Of a DNA stretch of 64,000 nt, positions 17,575 through 30,788 are shown in pieces. This stretch comes from Tenacibaculum tangerinum. Lineage in GTDB: Bacteria > Bacteroidota > Bacteroidia > Flavobacteriales > Flavobacteriaceae. The position numbers were made by a program, and so were the translations under genes. Position 1 is the stretch's first letter, and each line of letters begins with the position of its first letter. Location: assembly GCF_029853675.1 (NCBI RefSeq), contig NZ_CP122539.1:2003001-2067000 (forward strand), in the 5' to 3' direction. The notes beneath the pieces were generated by a model. It saw only the letters and a list, made by a program, of their open reading frames with translations, was not told the DNA's origin and did no database searches.

Positions 17575-18096
17575 TTAGTTTTGCATTTTTCTCCAGTCTT
17601 CTTGGTTTATGCCATAAACTTTAACGTCATAGCCCATAACCTTCTGATCTCTTAGATACGACTGTCCTAATTTTTTAGATAATTTTATAGATGCCTCGTT
17701 TTCGGGATGAATTAAACTGATAACTTCTTTTTGTTCCAAGCTTTCAAAGGCATAATTAAGAGCTTTAACAGCGGCTTCAAAAGCATATCCCTTTCCCCAG
17801 AAATCGCTAGATAAAGTCCAACCTATTTCAAAACCTGGATAATCTTCTGGGTATAAATACCCAACTCTTCCTATCAACTTTTTAGATTCTTTTTCTTCTA
17901 CAGCCCAATGACCGTATCCTTTCAAGTGCCAATGTCCTACTAAAAATGCCATGTGTCTCCATGCTTCTAATTTGGAAAAGGTTTTACCCCCCAAGTATTT
18001 CATTACTTTTGGATCTTGACAAATACTTGTATAAGCATCAATATCCGTTGGTTTCCACTGTCTCAATAAGAGTCTTTGTGTTTCTAATTCAATCAT
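17575..18096 (-). CDS. GNAT-family N-acetyltransferase (RimJ/RimL-like)
   Basis: 173 residues from ATG 18096. It starts with the classic IELETQRLLLRQWKPTD strand-helix, continues with IGRVGYLYPED, and has the acetyl-CoA loop region FWGKGYAFEAA (a variant of Q/RxxGxA), then HPENEASIKLSKKLG. The frame stays open to 18177, but that longer start would overlap the preceding KS-AT gene and adds residues foreign to the family. It lies 4 bases after the KS-AT stop. It could acetylate the product or a free amine, for tailoring or resistance, or be a ribosomal-protein-type acetyltransferase caught in the operon. Confidence 0.82.
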   Translation of the reverse strand: MIELETQRLLLRQWKPTDIDAYTSICQDPKVMKYLGGKTFSKLEAWRHMAFLVGHWHLKGYGHWAVEEKESKKLIGRVGYLYPEDYPGFEIGWTLSSDFWGKGYAFEAAVKALNYAFESLEQKEVISLIHPENEASIKLSKKLGQSYLRDQKVMGYDVKVYGINQEDWRKMQN

Positions 18097-18100
18097 AATT

Positions 18101-20184
18101 TCAATCTTTATTTGTATTTGGCCAGCATCTTTTTTTGTCAAAAACAGGTAGCATAAGGTCTTGAAGAAAAGTACCATTTTTAAAATGCTTTTTTAAACTA
18201 AGATGAGCACCATGATTTATTATTATTTTCAATGCATCAACATATGGATTCTCATTTAAGCCTATTTTATACTTAGTAAAAGTATCATTAAGTTCGGTAA
18301 ATATATTAGAGATATCCTCTTTTTTTGTTAATAGCACATAGTTTTTATCGGGGGGCAATGATACTAAATATTTTATAAACTTATATTCATTAAAATCCTT
18401 TTTTTGGTCTAATACCACTAAATCCTTTGGGTATAAATGTCCCGACAGGAGTTTGGTGACATATTTTCCTATATTTCCGCCAATAAATCTAAAAGAGTTA
18501 TTGCTAACCTCAGCTAACAATTTAAAGGAAAAGTATTGTGCAATTATAGCTTTTTCGAGTACTGTAAGAGAGCTATTAGCCTCTATAATTGTTTTATATT
18601 CGTGATAGTATATACTCCGCTCTATTAAAGCAATACTTTGTTCTAATTCGTAAATTTCCGTGATAAGGTATATAAAATCAGCTTCAAAACTTTCCGTAAT
18701 CGTTTTATCTTCTTCTAATTGGTCTATCAGTTCCTTATAGGTTGTAAAAGCATACAGTTCACGACACTCATTGTTATCAAATAATCTATTAAGTGAATAA
18801 CTTAGGTCTCCAAAGCAGATATTTTTATGCCCTTTAAGATACTTTACAATATACTTTTTTACTGCCTTAAGTTGTAATTGGTCCTTACCCGCAATCAAAA
18901 ACAGATGCATTTGACCTAATTTCGATGCTATTTTTGACACATGATAATTCTCTAAAATAACACAAGCATTTGTTCCCGTCATTCCAAAAGAACTTACTCC
19001 TGCTAAAAGTCTCTTACTTTCCCAAGCCTGATTTTTGCTCATGATTTTTATTTTATTATCCTTTTCTTCAAAAATATTGGAGTATGAATAATTAAAATTG
19101 TATTGACCAAGTAGCTGTTTGCTTTGCAATGCATAAATTGCCCTGAACAAACCTACTAACCCCGATAAAACTCCTAAGTGACCAACCTGTCCTTTTACAG
19201 AACTTATATGGCAATTTTTATAACTCTGATGCTTATTTTTAGCTTTAGACAATCCTTCTAACTCAATAGTATCTCCTAATAAAGTTCCTGTACCTTGCCC
19301 TTCTATAAATTCAATATTTCCGAGAGGCACAGATGCATTTTCACATGCCAATTCTATAACTTCTGTTTGCGATTCTGCTTTTGGAACCGATATGTTTTTA
19401 GAAGCCATTTCTCCTCTGTTTAAAGCTCCTCCCTTAACTACTGCATAAATAGAATCATTGTCTTTAAGAGCATTATCTAATGGTTTTATTAAAACTCCCA
19501 TAACTCCTTCTCCAAAAAAAGTTCCATTAGCATCTTTATCGTAAGGAGAACATTTAAAATTCTTAGAATATATTGGATGGTTTTCCACTGCTTCTTTAAA
19601 TATAAAATCCGTAACTTCTCCACAAACAAAAGCTGCATCACAATCATTGTTTTTTATACTTTGGCATGCGTAATATAATGCCGATAATGATGATGAGCAA
19701 GCTGTATCTATGGCCGTTACAGGTCCTTTCCATTTAAAAAAATTTGCAATTCTGGTACCTGCCATAGGCAGATAAGAAGCCTCTGAAGAGTTTTTATTAA
19801 CTCTACGAAAAAAAGAATGATATTCGGACTCTTGCTGTACTACAAAAGTTGCTACACGCTTGTTTTTTAAATCATTATAATGGTAACCCGCATTCATTAC
19901 AGTTTTTACCGCTGCTTCAAGTAACAATCGGTTACCTGGGTACATTTTTTCGGCTTCAACTTTATCTAAATTAAAAAAATCATAGTCAAACAAATCTATC
20001 TCTTTCAAATAGCCTCCTTTTGCAATATCTTGATAAGATATTTTTTTGGAAACATCTTGAAATCTATTTTTTGGAAAATCAATACAAATGGTTTCTGATT
20101 TTTCTAAAAAAGAAAAAAATCAGGCATTGTTTCTATTTCGCCAATTTTTACAGAAGCTCCTATAATAGCAATATCATTACTCAT
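18101..20184 (-). CDS. Terminal KS-AT-like protein with inactivated sites; frameshifted
   Basis: ATG 20184 opens with MSNDIAIIGASVKIG, a normal KS start, but reaches TAG after 26 residues in an A/T run (20106-20119). Adding one base restores a continuous protein of about 694 residues. The KS keeps the nucleophile (DTACSSSLSA), but the usual EAHGTGT reads EGQGTGT, replacing the first catalytic His by Gln; KGQVGH keeps the second. After the linker, an AT-sized region ends in a post-AT-like LPVFDKKRCWP. Its GHSxGEY position appears as GGNIGKYV, with Ser replaced by Asn. No ACP follows. It is therefore probably a non-elongating KS with a dead AT, placed after the NRPS. Confidence 0.75.
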
Positions 20185-20194
20185 GTTTAAAGAA

Positions 20195-23100
20195 TTAAAA
20201 ATTTAATATTTCTATTTCGCCTTCCGATTCCTCTTGTTTACTTCCATCTATTTTTACATCTAACTTACTTGTTATAAAATCAGATAAATCAAGGATACTG
20301 GTGTATTCATAAAATATTGAAATATCAAAATTTGTATCAAAAATCTTTCTTAGTCTATTATTAATTTCAATAATCATAATGGAATTTCCACCTAAACTAA
20401 AAAAATTATCATCAAGTGTTATCTTATCTATTCTAAGTAGTTCTTCCCATAAAGAAAGTAGTTGCTTATCTATTTTATTTGGTACTCTTAGTTCTTCTTC
20501 CATGAAATGCGTTCCCTTTTCAGTTAGCTTATTTTCTAAAAGTTTATAATCTTTCTTACCATTTATAGTCAAAGAGATGCTAGGTACTTCAATAATATGA
20601 TTTGGGATCATATAAAACGCTAGTTTGTTTTTTAAATGTCGTTTAATTTCATGCGACTTCATTTTTTTATTGAGTACAACAAAGGCTATAAGTTCTTTGT
20701 TTTTAAGTTCGTTTTCCTTTACTATTAATGCTGCTTCTGAAATATTTTCATGTTCTATTAAAGTATGTTCTATTTCTTCAAGTTCTACTCTATAACCACG
20801 TATTTTTATTTGTGAATCTTTACGACCAATAAACTCAATATTACCATCAGGAAGCCACCTTCCTAGATCTCCTGTTTTATAAATTTTCTCTTCACTCCAT
20901 GGAGAGTCAATAAATCTATTATCGGTTAAAGCTTTATTATTTAAATAGCCCATAGTAACACCTTCTCCTCCAATACAAATTTCTCCTGTTGCCCCTAATG
21001 GAACTAAGACTTCTTTTGAATTTACAATGAACACTTGAGTCTGTGCTATAGGTTTTCCTATTATATTCTGCTCAAAACTGCTCAAATCTCTATTTACAAT
21101 TGCATCAATAGTTGTTTCTGTAGGTCCAAAATGGTTATTTACTTTTATGTTAGGTAATATTTGTTTTATTCTTTGAACCAATGAGCTGTTTAGAGACTCT
21201 CCTCCAATACAAATATGTGTTATGCCTTTTAATGCTTTCGCAACAGATTCTTCTTGAAAAAGAAGTTGTACAAAACTTGGAGTACCTTGTAAAACATTTA
21301 CTTTATGTTTTTTTATTGCCTTTACCAAATTACTATGTGAATCATTTTGCTCTTGAGTAGGTATAAGAACGCTTCCTCCAGTTAGTAAGGGTAAAAAGAA
21401 TTCAAGCAAACAAACATCAAATGCTGCATTTGTTGTATTTACGGTTATTATTTTTCCTTTTTTGTTTAGTATTTTAATCTCTGTTTGGATTCTTGATGCT
21501 ACATTTTTATTGCTTATAACACTTCCTTTCGGTTTTCCAGTGGTTCCTGAGGTATATATAACTGTAAAAGGCATTTGTTCTTTCACATTGTTTTTGAAAT
21601 TACCTCTCGAATACTGATTTTTATCCTGTGCAAAAGAATCGTATAACTGCTCGTCAATTAAGAATCGGGCATTTGTATCTTGTATAATGTAATCTAAACG
21701 ACTTTTCGGTGCATTAATATCTGCTGGTACGTAAGCAATGCCCAACTTTGCTGCTGCTAGAACAGATATTAAAAGCTTTTCTGTTTTTTGCATGTAAATC
21801 ACCAATAAATCATCCTTTTTCAATTGGTGATTACTTTTTAAATAATCTGCAAACTGGTTTGCTTTTTCATTAAGCTCACTATAATTTATTTCTTTGGTAT
21901 CGTGCAACACAGCTACTCTATCGGGGAACTGTTCTGTAGTAGCTTCAAACAAATCTTTAATTGAGGCATATTTCTTAGAAATTACAGGTTGGTTAAATTC
22001 ATGTAAAAGAATGTGTTTTTCTTTTTCATTAACCATTTCTAATTCATTAACAGCTACATTAACTCGACCATTTATTGAATTTAATAAATAGAAAAAATTA
22101 GCTACCATTCTTGCTATTGTTTCGCCTCGAAATAGATCGGTGTCATACTCTATCTCCAATTCAAAATCATCATTTCTTTTTACAAAGCTAAATGTTAGGT
22201 CTAGTAAACTGTATTCTCTTTTCTCTCCTTGATATGGAGCTGCTTTAGTTCCATAGAAGTTTAAACTGTCTTTTTTGTCTTCATCTAAATCTTGAAAAGC
22301 AATCATTACATCAAATAATGCATTTCTACTAATATCTCTTTCAATATTTATATGATCGAATAGCTCATCTATTGGATACATTTGATGTGCGTAACTTGCT
22401 AACATATTTTGTTTTACTGTAGTTAGTAAATCAATAAAACTATTTTGCTCTTCAAATTGTGTTCTTAAAGCTATTGTATTTACATAAAACCCTATTTGAT
22501 TATTCAAATCTACATGATCTCTTCCTGCGACAGGAACTCCAAGAACTATATCGGTTTGCCCCGAGTATTTGTATAAAAACAAGTTTAACAATGCTGTTAA
22601 TCCCATAAAAACAGTTGCTTCTTCTTGTTTTAAAATAGGATTTAACCAAGACAGTAAGTCTGCTTTTATTTCAAACACTTCAGAACGCCCTTGATATGTT
22701 TTCACCTTAGGTCTTATAAAATCGGTAGGTAAATCTAAAACTGGAAGAGTATCGTTAAATTGCGCTTTCCAATAATTACGAGCAGCTATTCCTTGAGAAT
22801 TGTTTAAAGTATTTTGTTGCCAATTTGCGTAATCTTTATAGTGTATATTTAGAGAGGGTAAATTTGAATTTTCATTATTACTTATTGCGTTATAGCATTT
22901 TTTTAATTCATTTTCTAAAATATCTATTGACCAACCATCTGCAACAATATGATGTACAACATAATGCAATATATATTCTTCTTCTTTTATTTTAATTAAT
23001 TGAGCTCGGATAAGTAATTCAGAAGATAAATCAAATATTTTTTGTGTAAAGTCATTTAATATTTCCGTAACATCCTTTTTCTTATCTCTCGTATTATGTT

Positions 23101-26100
23101 GTTCAACGGTAAAAGGAACTATATTTTTATTTCGTATTATTTGATAAACAGTACCATTATGATCTTCTCTAAAATTTGTTCTCAAACTTTCATGACGATT
23201 AATTATACTAATAAAAGCATCTTCTAAAGTATTAACATTTAATTTACCAGATACTATTTTTGTATTAGATATATTATACGCTCGGTTTAAGTTTGGAAAG
23301 CGGCATAGCACCCAAAGTCTTTTTTGCGAAGAAGACAGTACATAATTTGTATTGGATGCAACGGGTTTTATATGCTCAAAAACTTCCTTCTCAGAGTTAC
23401 TAATAAGTTTGGCTTGTTTTTCTATCGTTGGATTTAAATATAAACTCTTTAATTCAGCTTGAATATTAAATTGTTTTTTCAACTCTCCAAGTAATCTGGC
23501 AATAGTTAAACTATGACCTCCTAACCTAAAAAAGTTTTCTTTAACAGAAATATCATTTTTTAAACCCAATAGCTCCTTCCATATTTTAGCTATTTCTTTT
23601 TCTGTTTCATTTTCTGGCAACACTATATTTTCTTCAAATACAGTAAACATTTCTGCTTTTTTTAACTTTTTCTCGTCTACCTTCCCATTAATAGTCATCG
23701 GCAACTGCTCCATAAATATGTAGCGAGAAGGCAACATATAAGAAGGAATAAAATCACTAATAGTTCCCTCAATATATGTTGAGTCTATTTTTTCACTAGT
23801 TTCAATAAAAGCTACAATTTCATTTACTTGAAATTGGTTTTTTTCTACTAATATATGAGCAAGACGTACTCCTGTACATTTCTCTATATTCGTTTTTATT
23901 TCTCCAGTTTCTATTCGATAACCTCTTACCTTAACTTGATTGTCTAATCGTCCTACAAACTCTAAGTTACCTTGATAATTCCACCTAACTAAATCGCCTG
24001 TTTTATATAGTCTTGATACATTATCTTTAGGACTCTCCATAAAACTCTTATGGGTAAGCTCTTTATTATTTAAGTAACCTCTACCTACTGATTCTCCTCC
24101 TATATAAAGTTCTCCAATAGCTCCTACAAGCTGCAAGTCTAAATACTCATTAAGCACAAAACATTGTGTGTTAAAAATAGGGCGTCCTATGTCTAGCGGT
24201 TTATCTATAGCTACCTTTCCAATAGTTGTGATAACGGAAACTTCTGAAGGTCCATAGGCATTATAAATATCACAAACACCTTTCCAATTTTTAATTAACT
24301 CTTTACTCCAGTGCTCACCTCCGATTACTAATGCCGTGATATTTTTAAAATCTTCAGGGTTTAGATTTGAAATTAGAATAGGAGGAATTAACGCATGTGT
24401 TATTTTTTTTCTTTAATAAAAGAAGATAATTCTTCAGGAATTGTTCTGATTTCCTCTGGAACAATTATTAACGTACTACCAAGTGTTAAAGCGTTTATCC
24501 ACTCAAAAACAGAAGCATCAAAGCTTATTGATGCAAACTGAAGAACTCGAGAATTAGGGGTGAAGTTTAATATTTGGCGACAAGAGAGTATCAAATTTTG
24601 AGCATTACTGTGTGACAGTAGACAGCCTTTAGGTAAACCTGATGATCCTGAGGTATATATGGCATACGCCAAATCAGAAGAAACGCTTTTAACGAAAGTA
24701 TTGTCCGTTTCCTGTTTTTCTATAGCTTCAACGACTTGCTGGTCATTGAGGTTAATAATGGCATAATTCTCAAACGCTTTTTTGTCAATGTTTTTATCAC
24801 ATATAATAAATTGTGCTTTTGAACTTTCTAAAATATGTTTTATTCTACCCTTTGGTGTTCCTGAGTCTAGTGGTAAATAAATTCCTCCTGCTTTTAAAAC
24901 TGCTAAAATACAAGAGAATGTTTCTATAGATCTTTGTGCGTGAATAACTACAAAATCACCTTTTTTAAGCCCTTTACTAATTAGGTAGTTTGCTATTTTG
25001 TTAGACTTTAAGTTTAACTCTTGATAAGAAATTTTTGTATTGAGATATTCTATTGCAATACTCTCTGGGTTTTTTAATACTTGTTGTTCAAAGGCAGCAT
25101 GTATACAAGTATTATCAATTTCCTGTTCCTCTCCCTTGCTTAATGAAAGTATCTTTTTCTTAAACTTTTCAGTAGAAAGATTTATTTTTTTTATTGGAGT
25201 ATTGGGATCTGTAACAATACTTTCTAATAAATTTATAAAAGATTCTGCAATACGCTCGATAGTGTCTCCCTCAAAAAGCGTTGTATCGTATTCCCATTCT
25301 ATAGTAATATCTTCCTCTTTTTGATTCATATAAAGCGTTAAATCGAACTTAGAAGAATAGTACGCCTTTTTTACCTTATTAATAGTTACATCCTCGGCAA
25401 AAACTCCTGAGCTTTCTGTACTATTTTCTAGAGCAAACATAATTTGAAATATAGGAGAGTGCCCTAATTCTCTTATAGGATTTATGTTTTCTACTAGAAA
25501 ATTAAAAGGATAATCCTGGTATTCAAATGCTTGAATAATGTTTTCTTTGTTCTGTTCAATAAACGATAAAAATGAAATATTGTCTCTTACTTCGTTTCTC
25601 AAAATCATTGTATTTACAAACATTCCGATTAGGCCTTGCACCTCCTTTAATGATCGGTTGGCAACGGGTGTTCCCATAACAATATCTTGCTTACTACTCC
25701 ATTTTCTTAATAGTATAGCAAAAGCACTTTGTAAGGTAACGAACATGGTTACACCATGCTTTGCATTAAATTTCACTATTTTATCATAGAGTTCTTTTCC
25801 AACACTATGTTTAAATGCAGTTCCTTGATATGACTTTACCTTTTGCCTAGGGTGATCTAATGGCAAACTATGTAACAAAGGAATACCTTTCAATTTGTTA
25901 ACCCAAAAACTTTTTTGTTCCTCTAAATAAGTATCGGTAAACTTATTTCGTTGCCAAGTGGCATAGTCGGCATATTGAATAGGTAATTTTTGAAAGGTAT
26001 TTTTATTACCGTTGATAGCATTTTTATAAGCAAATTTTAATTCCTCTTTAAAAATGTTCATGGACCAACCATCTATTGCGATATGCGGAATTGCCAGTAA

Positions 26101-29100
26101 AAGGAAAGACTTTGTATCAGAAACTTTAACTAATCTAACTCTTAACATGTATCCTTTACTCAAATCGAAAATAGTTCTGAACACTTTTTTCTGCTGCTCT
26201 TTTAAAAAGTTTTCTGAAAATGCATGTTCATCACAGTTTACTATTTCCAATAAATCTGTTGGCTTGTCTAGTAAAATAGAAATTGGTGCATTGTTTTCAT
26301 TTAATTGGATAACTGTTCGCAATACTTCATGTCTTTCAACTATATCACATAACGCTTTGTTTAAAGCATTACTGTTAACTTCTCCCGAGAATTCAAAAAT
26401 TTCCGTAACATTATATATACTTCTATCTTCAACTACTTTATCTATTAACCAAAAGCTTTCTTGCTGAAAAGAAAGTACTCTTTCTTTGTTTTTTTCGGTA
26501 TGTACAGTGATTATTTCCGAATCGCTTTTTTGTTTGTCTTCTCGTTCTAAAAATTCAGCTAATAGCGCTATGTTTGAATACTTAAATATTTCTGTTAACG
26601 TTACTTTTCTACCTAATAAAGTTTGAATTTTTGCTATAATTTTCATCGCCGTTAACGAATGTCCTCCTATAAAAAAGAAATCGTCATAAACACCTATTTT
26701 ATCAAGCTCTAATGCATCCTGCCAAATCATACAAAGTATTTTCTCTATATCTTTTACGGGAGGTACGTAATCGTTCTTGATAACATTGTTTGTATCTGGT
26801 AATTTACTATAATCAACTTTCCCGTTGAGTGTCATCGGTATTTCTTCTATAAAAATAACCGAAGAAGGTAGCATATTGGTGGGTAAATACAGTTTCATTT
26901 TCTGAAACAACTCACTCTCGGTAATAACAATATCTTTATTTAAAACAAGATATACTACCAGTGAGTTAACATTGTTTGTGTCTTTTTTTGCCACAACAAT
27001 ACATTCACTTATCTCATCCATTTTATTGATAAGCGTCTTTACCTCTCCTAATTCAATGCGAACTCCTCTAATTTGAACTTGGTTATCTGATCTACCAACA
27101 TATTCTAACACTCCTCCAGGAAGCCATCTAACTATATCTCCAGTTTTATATAACCTACTCTTAGTTAATTCGGGAAGGTTAATAAACTTTTGCTCTGTAA
27201 GTTTTTGGTTGTTGTGGTATCCATTAGAAACGCCAACGCCTCCTAAAAGCAATTCTCCTTTGGCTCCTATAGGCACTTGTTGTAAAAGATTATTTACCAC
27301 ATAAGCTTCCACATTATCTAATGTTTTTCCTATAACTGGTTTTTCGTGATCTGTCATTACACTAATATGACTCACCACAGAGCATTCTGTTGGCCCATAT
27401 ACGTTAAACGCGGTCACATTGTATTGTTTACAATAGTTTTTAATTTCTTCCAGTAAACGCTGTCCTGTAGCCTCACCTCCTATTACCAAATTAGGTGCTG
27501 TATGTATGTTACCCGAAGAAAGTCCTGATAAAAGAAACTGCAGTTGAGAGGGACTAACGTCAACCACTTTAACTTCCATTCTATGTAAATATTTCCAAAA
27601 ATCTTCTGGAGACTTTTCTTTAGCATCTTCTAATAAAACCAAGGTTCTCCCTTGATAAAATTGTGTAAGTGCATTTAGAGAACCATCAAAAGTAAATGTA
27701 GAATTCCAACCCCAATTTTGATCTATATCGATTTCCTTTTCTTTGAAAAACACAGAAAAGTTATGAGCTAAATTTAAAATTCCTTTATGGTCAATTCTAA
27801 CACCTTTTGGTTTCCCCGTTGTTCCAGAAGTATACATTACATAAAGTAAATCTTCTCTACTCATTTCTAACGCTAAGTTAGCTGTGCTATTTTTTTCTAG
27901 AACTATTTGTAATTCAGGATTGTCTAAAATAATTTTCTTAGAATCATCTACAGGTAATTTTGAAGCATATTCTTCAATTGTAATAATAGAGCGAGCTACT
28001 GCATCGGTAATGAGCTGCGAAATTCTCGATTCTGGAAATTCTGGATTAATGGGTACATAAGCTAATCCTGCCTTCATAACTCCAAGGATACTAATAATTT
28101 GGTTAAACGATTTTTCTAAACAAATTCCAACTAAATCTCCTTTTTGGTAACCTTCATTGTAAAATTTTCTGGAAAGTTGATTCGCTTTTTCATTTACCTG
28201 CTTATAGGTGAGTTTATTATTTCCTTGAATTAATGCTATTTTGTTAGGCGTTAATTTCGCATTATATTCAAACAATTCATGGAAAGCATTTGTATTTTCA
28301 TGCGTTGTAACTCGATTACCTTGCCAATTTTGTACTTGTAATACATCGCTTTTAATACAATTACCAAGTGAAGAAATACTTGCTTTCGGATCTTTTATTA
28401 TGGTGTATAAAATATCTTCATAATATTTACAGAATCTTTCTATGGTTGTAATATCGAAAAGATCTGTATTATACTCAAGAGTCATACTCAACTCTCCATT
28501 AACCTCCATCAAATTTGGTACTAAATCGAGCTTTACATGTTCTTGTTTAAATACTTCCCAACTCACTTTTGCCCCATCCATTTTAGGCAATGTTAATCTA
28601 TCCCAGTTAAAAGCTACTGAGAAAAAAGGAAAACGACTTACATCTCTATTTTTTAATCCTTTTTGAATTAATTCACTAAAAGGATAATCTTGATTTTCGT
28701 AAGCACTAAATAGTTTATACTTTACTCTAGATAAAAAGTCAAGTATACTTTCTTCTGGCTCTATTTCACATAATATTGGATAAATATTAGCACAAAAACC
28801 AATCATTAAATCACTATTAGGTATTGTTCTACCGTTAAAAGCAACTCCAATTACCGACTTTTTTTGCGATGACAAACGGTAAAGAAGCACCTGAAAAGCG
28901 GCAAATACTACCATGAAATATGTGCAATTGTTTTCAACCGAAAAATCTTTAAGTTCTTTAAAGAAATCCTTTTGAAAATTCATTAAGTAAGATGAACCAT
29001 TATATTGATTGCTTAAAGGACGAGCATGATCTAATGGTAAATCTAATACTGGAATTTCGGTATTAACCTCATCTAACCAGTATTTTTCTTGAAGTTTAAA

Positions 29101-30741
29101 GTGTTTTTCCTCAGATTGAACAAGGCGCCATTTCACAAACTTATCAAAGCCCATTGTTTTATCGAGTTTGGCGTTCAAGTTGTTGTAATAAGCCGCTAAT
29201 TCAGTATATAGTACACTTACACCCACTCCATCAATCGTAATATGATTACAGCTCAACACAATTACAGAATAATTCTCGTTAATTTTCAAAACAGTAAGTC
29301 TGTGTAACGACTTACTTAAATCGTATTGTCTGCTAGCTTCTTGTTTTAAAAATTCTTCTATAAATTTCTCTGAATTTTGTTCTTCTTCCATTTGAAGAAC
29401 ACCAATAGATATTGCAAACTGTTGGTGAAATGTTTGTTCAAGGGTTTCTTCATCAATAGTTATTCGCATTCCATTATGACGGTCAGTAACTTTTTGATAT
29501 GCCTTTTGAAGTTTATCAATATCTAGCGCTCCCTCAACTTTTAAAGCCCAAGTTTGGGAATTTGTCATCATTGCTCCTTTACTAACTTTTGATAAAACTA
29601 GCAATGCCTTTTGGTCACCTGTTAACGGTAATGTGAAATTTTCCTGTTGAAAAATATCGTCTTCCCTGTCTTCTTTAATTACCCTTTGAGTTTCTATTTC
29701 CGTTTTAGCCTCTTCCATAAATTCTGGAGAAACAATCGGGCAAAGAGAATCACGTCTTGAATTTTCCTCACTTTCAACTTTTTCTTCCTGGACATTTTCT
29801 AAAAGCGAAATACTATTCCTAAAATTTTGTGATTCTATATTATGAGGAGACGTTATAAAATTAACTTCATTAATTCCTAAACTAAAGAAATATTGTATTT
29901 GCGCTTTACAATATTCTGTTGTTCCTATTAATACACGTTTTTTAATGCATTTATCTATATAACTCTTAAGTACATATTCTTTTTCTTCAGAACTTAATGT
30001 AGATAAAACTTCTCCTATTTTTTTATCATTAGTTATAAAGTTTAGCCAATAGCTATTGTTTTCTTTCGCTCTTTCATATAAAAATTGGTAAGCGTTGTCA
30101 ATAGCTTCTTTTTGTGTTTCTCCAGTAATACATAAAACTTGTAATGTAATATGTTTTGTTTGTAGATTTAAGTTGTTTGAATTTGAGTTCTTTTTAGAAA
30201 CAGCTATTTTTTCGGCAATTTTGCTATCTATGTCTTTAGTATACTGAATTACCGAATTCATACTCAAAGATTCTGCAAATTCATACTCTTCAAAATTGTT
30301 TTTTAAGGTTATCTGTAGTGATGTAAAATTATTACTTGCTATGCTTTTTTTACCTAATAAGTCTTCTGTAATATTAAAAAACAGTCTGTTATCGAGGGTG
30401 TAATTCCCTAGTGATTCATTTGTACTTGCAAAAGATCTATGATTCGTTTTTAATACAATATTAAAAGGTAAATCCAAGAGCTTATCGCTATTTGTTTCCA
30501 CCCAATTTTTAAGTGTATGTTCAGATACAGTTTCATCAAAATAGCAATGAAATACTACTTCTTTACTACCTATTTTATCTGAAAAAGAAAAAAATGATCC
30601 CTCAGTAAGATTATCCATATCTTTATCTGTAAGGAGCATTGAAATACCTAATTTATTTTTAAAAACCTGTTTCTCCTGAGAATGTAATTGTTGTTCTTTC
30701 TCAGTATATGCGTTCGCCTGAAATTCAGGTTCACGAAACAC
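20195..30741 (-). CDS. Three-module NRPS with N-terminal monooxygenase remnant; frameshifted
   Basis: Two frames (30741-24400 and 24157-20195, open further upstream) join if one base is added to the T8/A8 run at 24403-24410. Adenylation domain 2 then reads through as KEKK-ITHALIPP. The total is about 3,500 residues. Residues 1-365 are unusual: 195-305 resemble the C-terminal half of luciferase-like monooxygenases (GETQKEAIDNA, LIGTTEYCKAQIQ). Then come C1 (NHITIDG), A1, PCP1 (GGHSL), C2 (PHIAIDG), A2, PCP2 (GGHSL), C3 (HHIVADG), A3 and PCP3 (LGGNS). No epimerase or thioesterase is present. Specificity residues aligned by eye to GrsA are A1 D-G-N-D-V-G-V-V, A2 D-A-F-L-V-G-A-V and A3 D-V-L-Q-C-G-H-I. 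A2 looks hydrophobic and A3 is nearest to glycine-type codes; A1 is unassigned. Confidence 0.88.
24403..24410 (-). other. Homopolymer frameshift inside NRPS adenylation domain 2
   Basis: Eight A on the coding strand lead straight into TAA. One more A gives an uninterrupted, well-conserved A domain (ITHALIPP, then VIGGE and AYGPSE). It is either a sequence error, a real mutation, or a transcriptional slippage site. Confidence 0.8.
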
Positions 30742-30788
30742 CTTCTCTTTTGAAAGAGAAGCTATAGGATTAACGAGTCCTTTTCTTT

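Noticed and set aside
18097..18177. Upstream start for the GNAT gene
   Set aside because: The added 27 residues would overlap the preceding KS-AT gene and are not part of the GNAT fold, which begins IELETQRL.
20008..20008. TTG at 20008 as the start of the KS-AT gene
   Set aside because: Conserved KS N-terminal sequence continues upstream to ATG 20184 once the homopolymer frameshift is allowed for.
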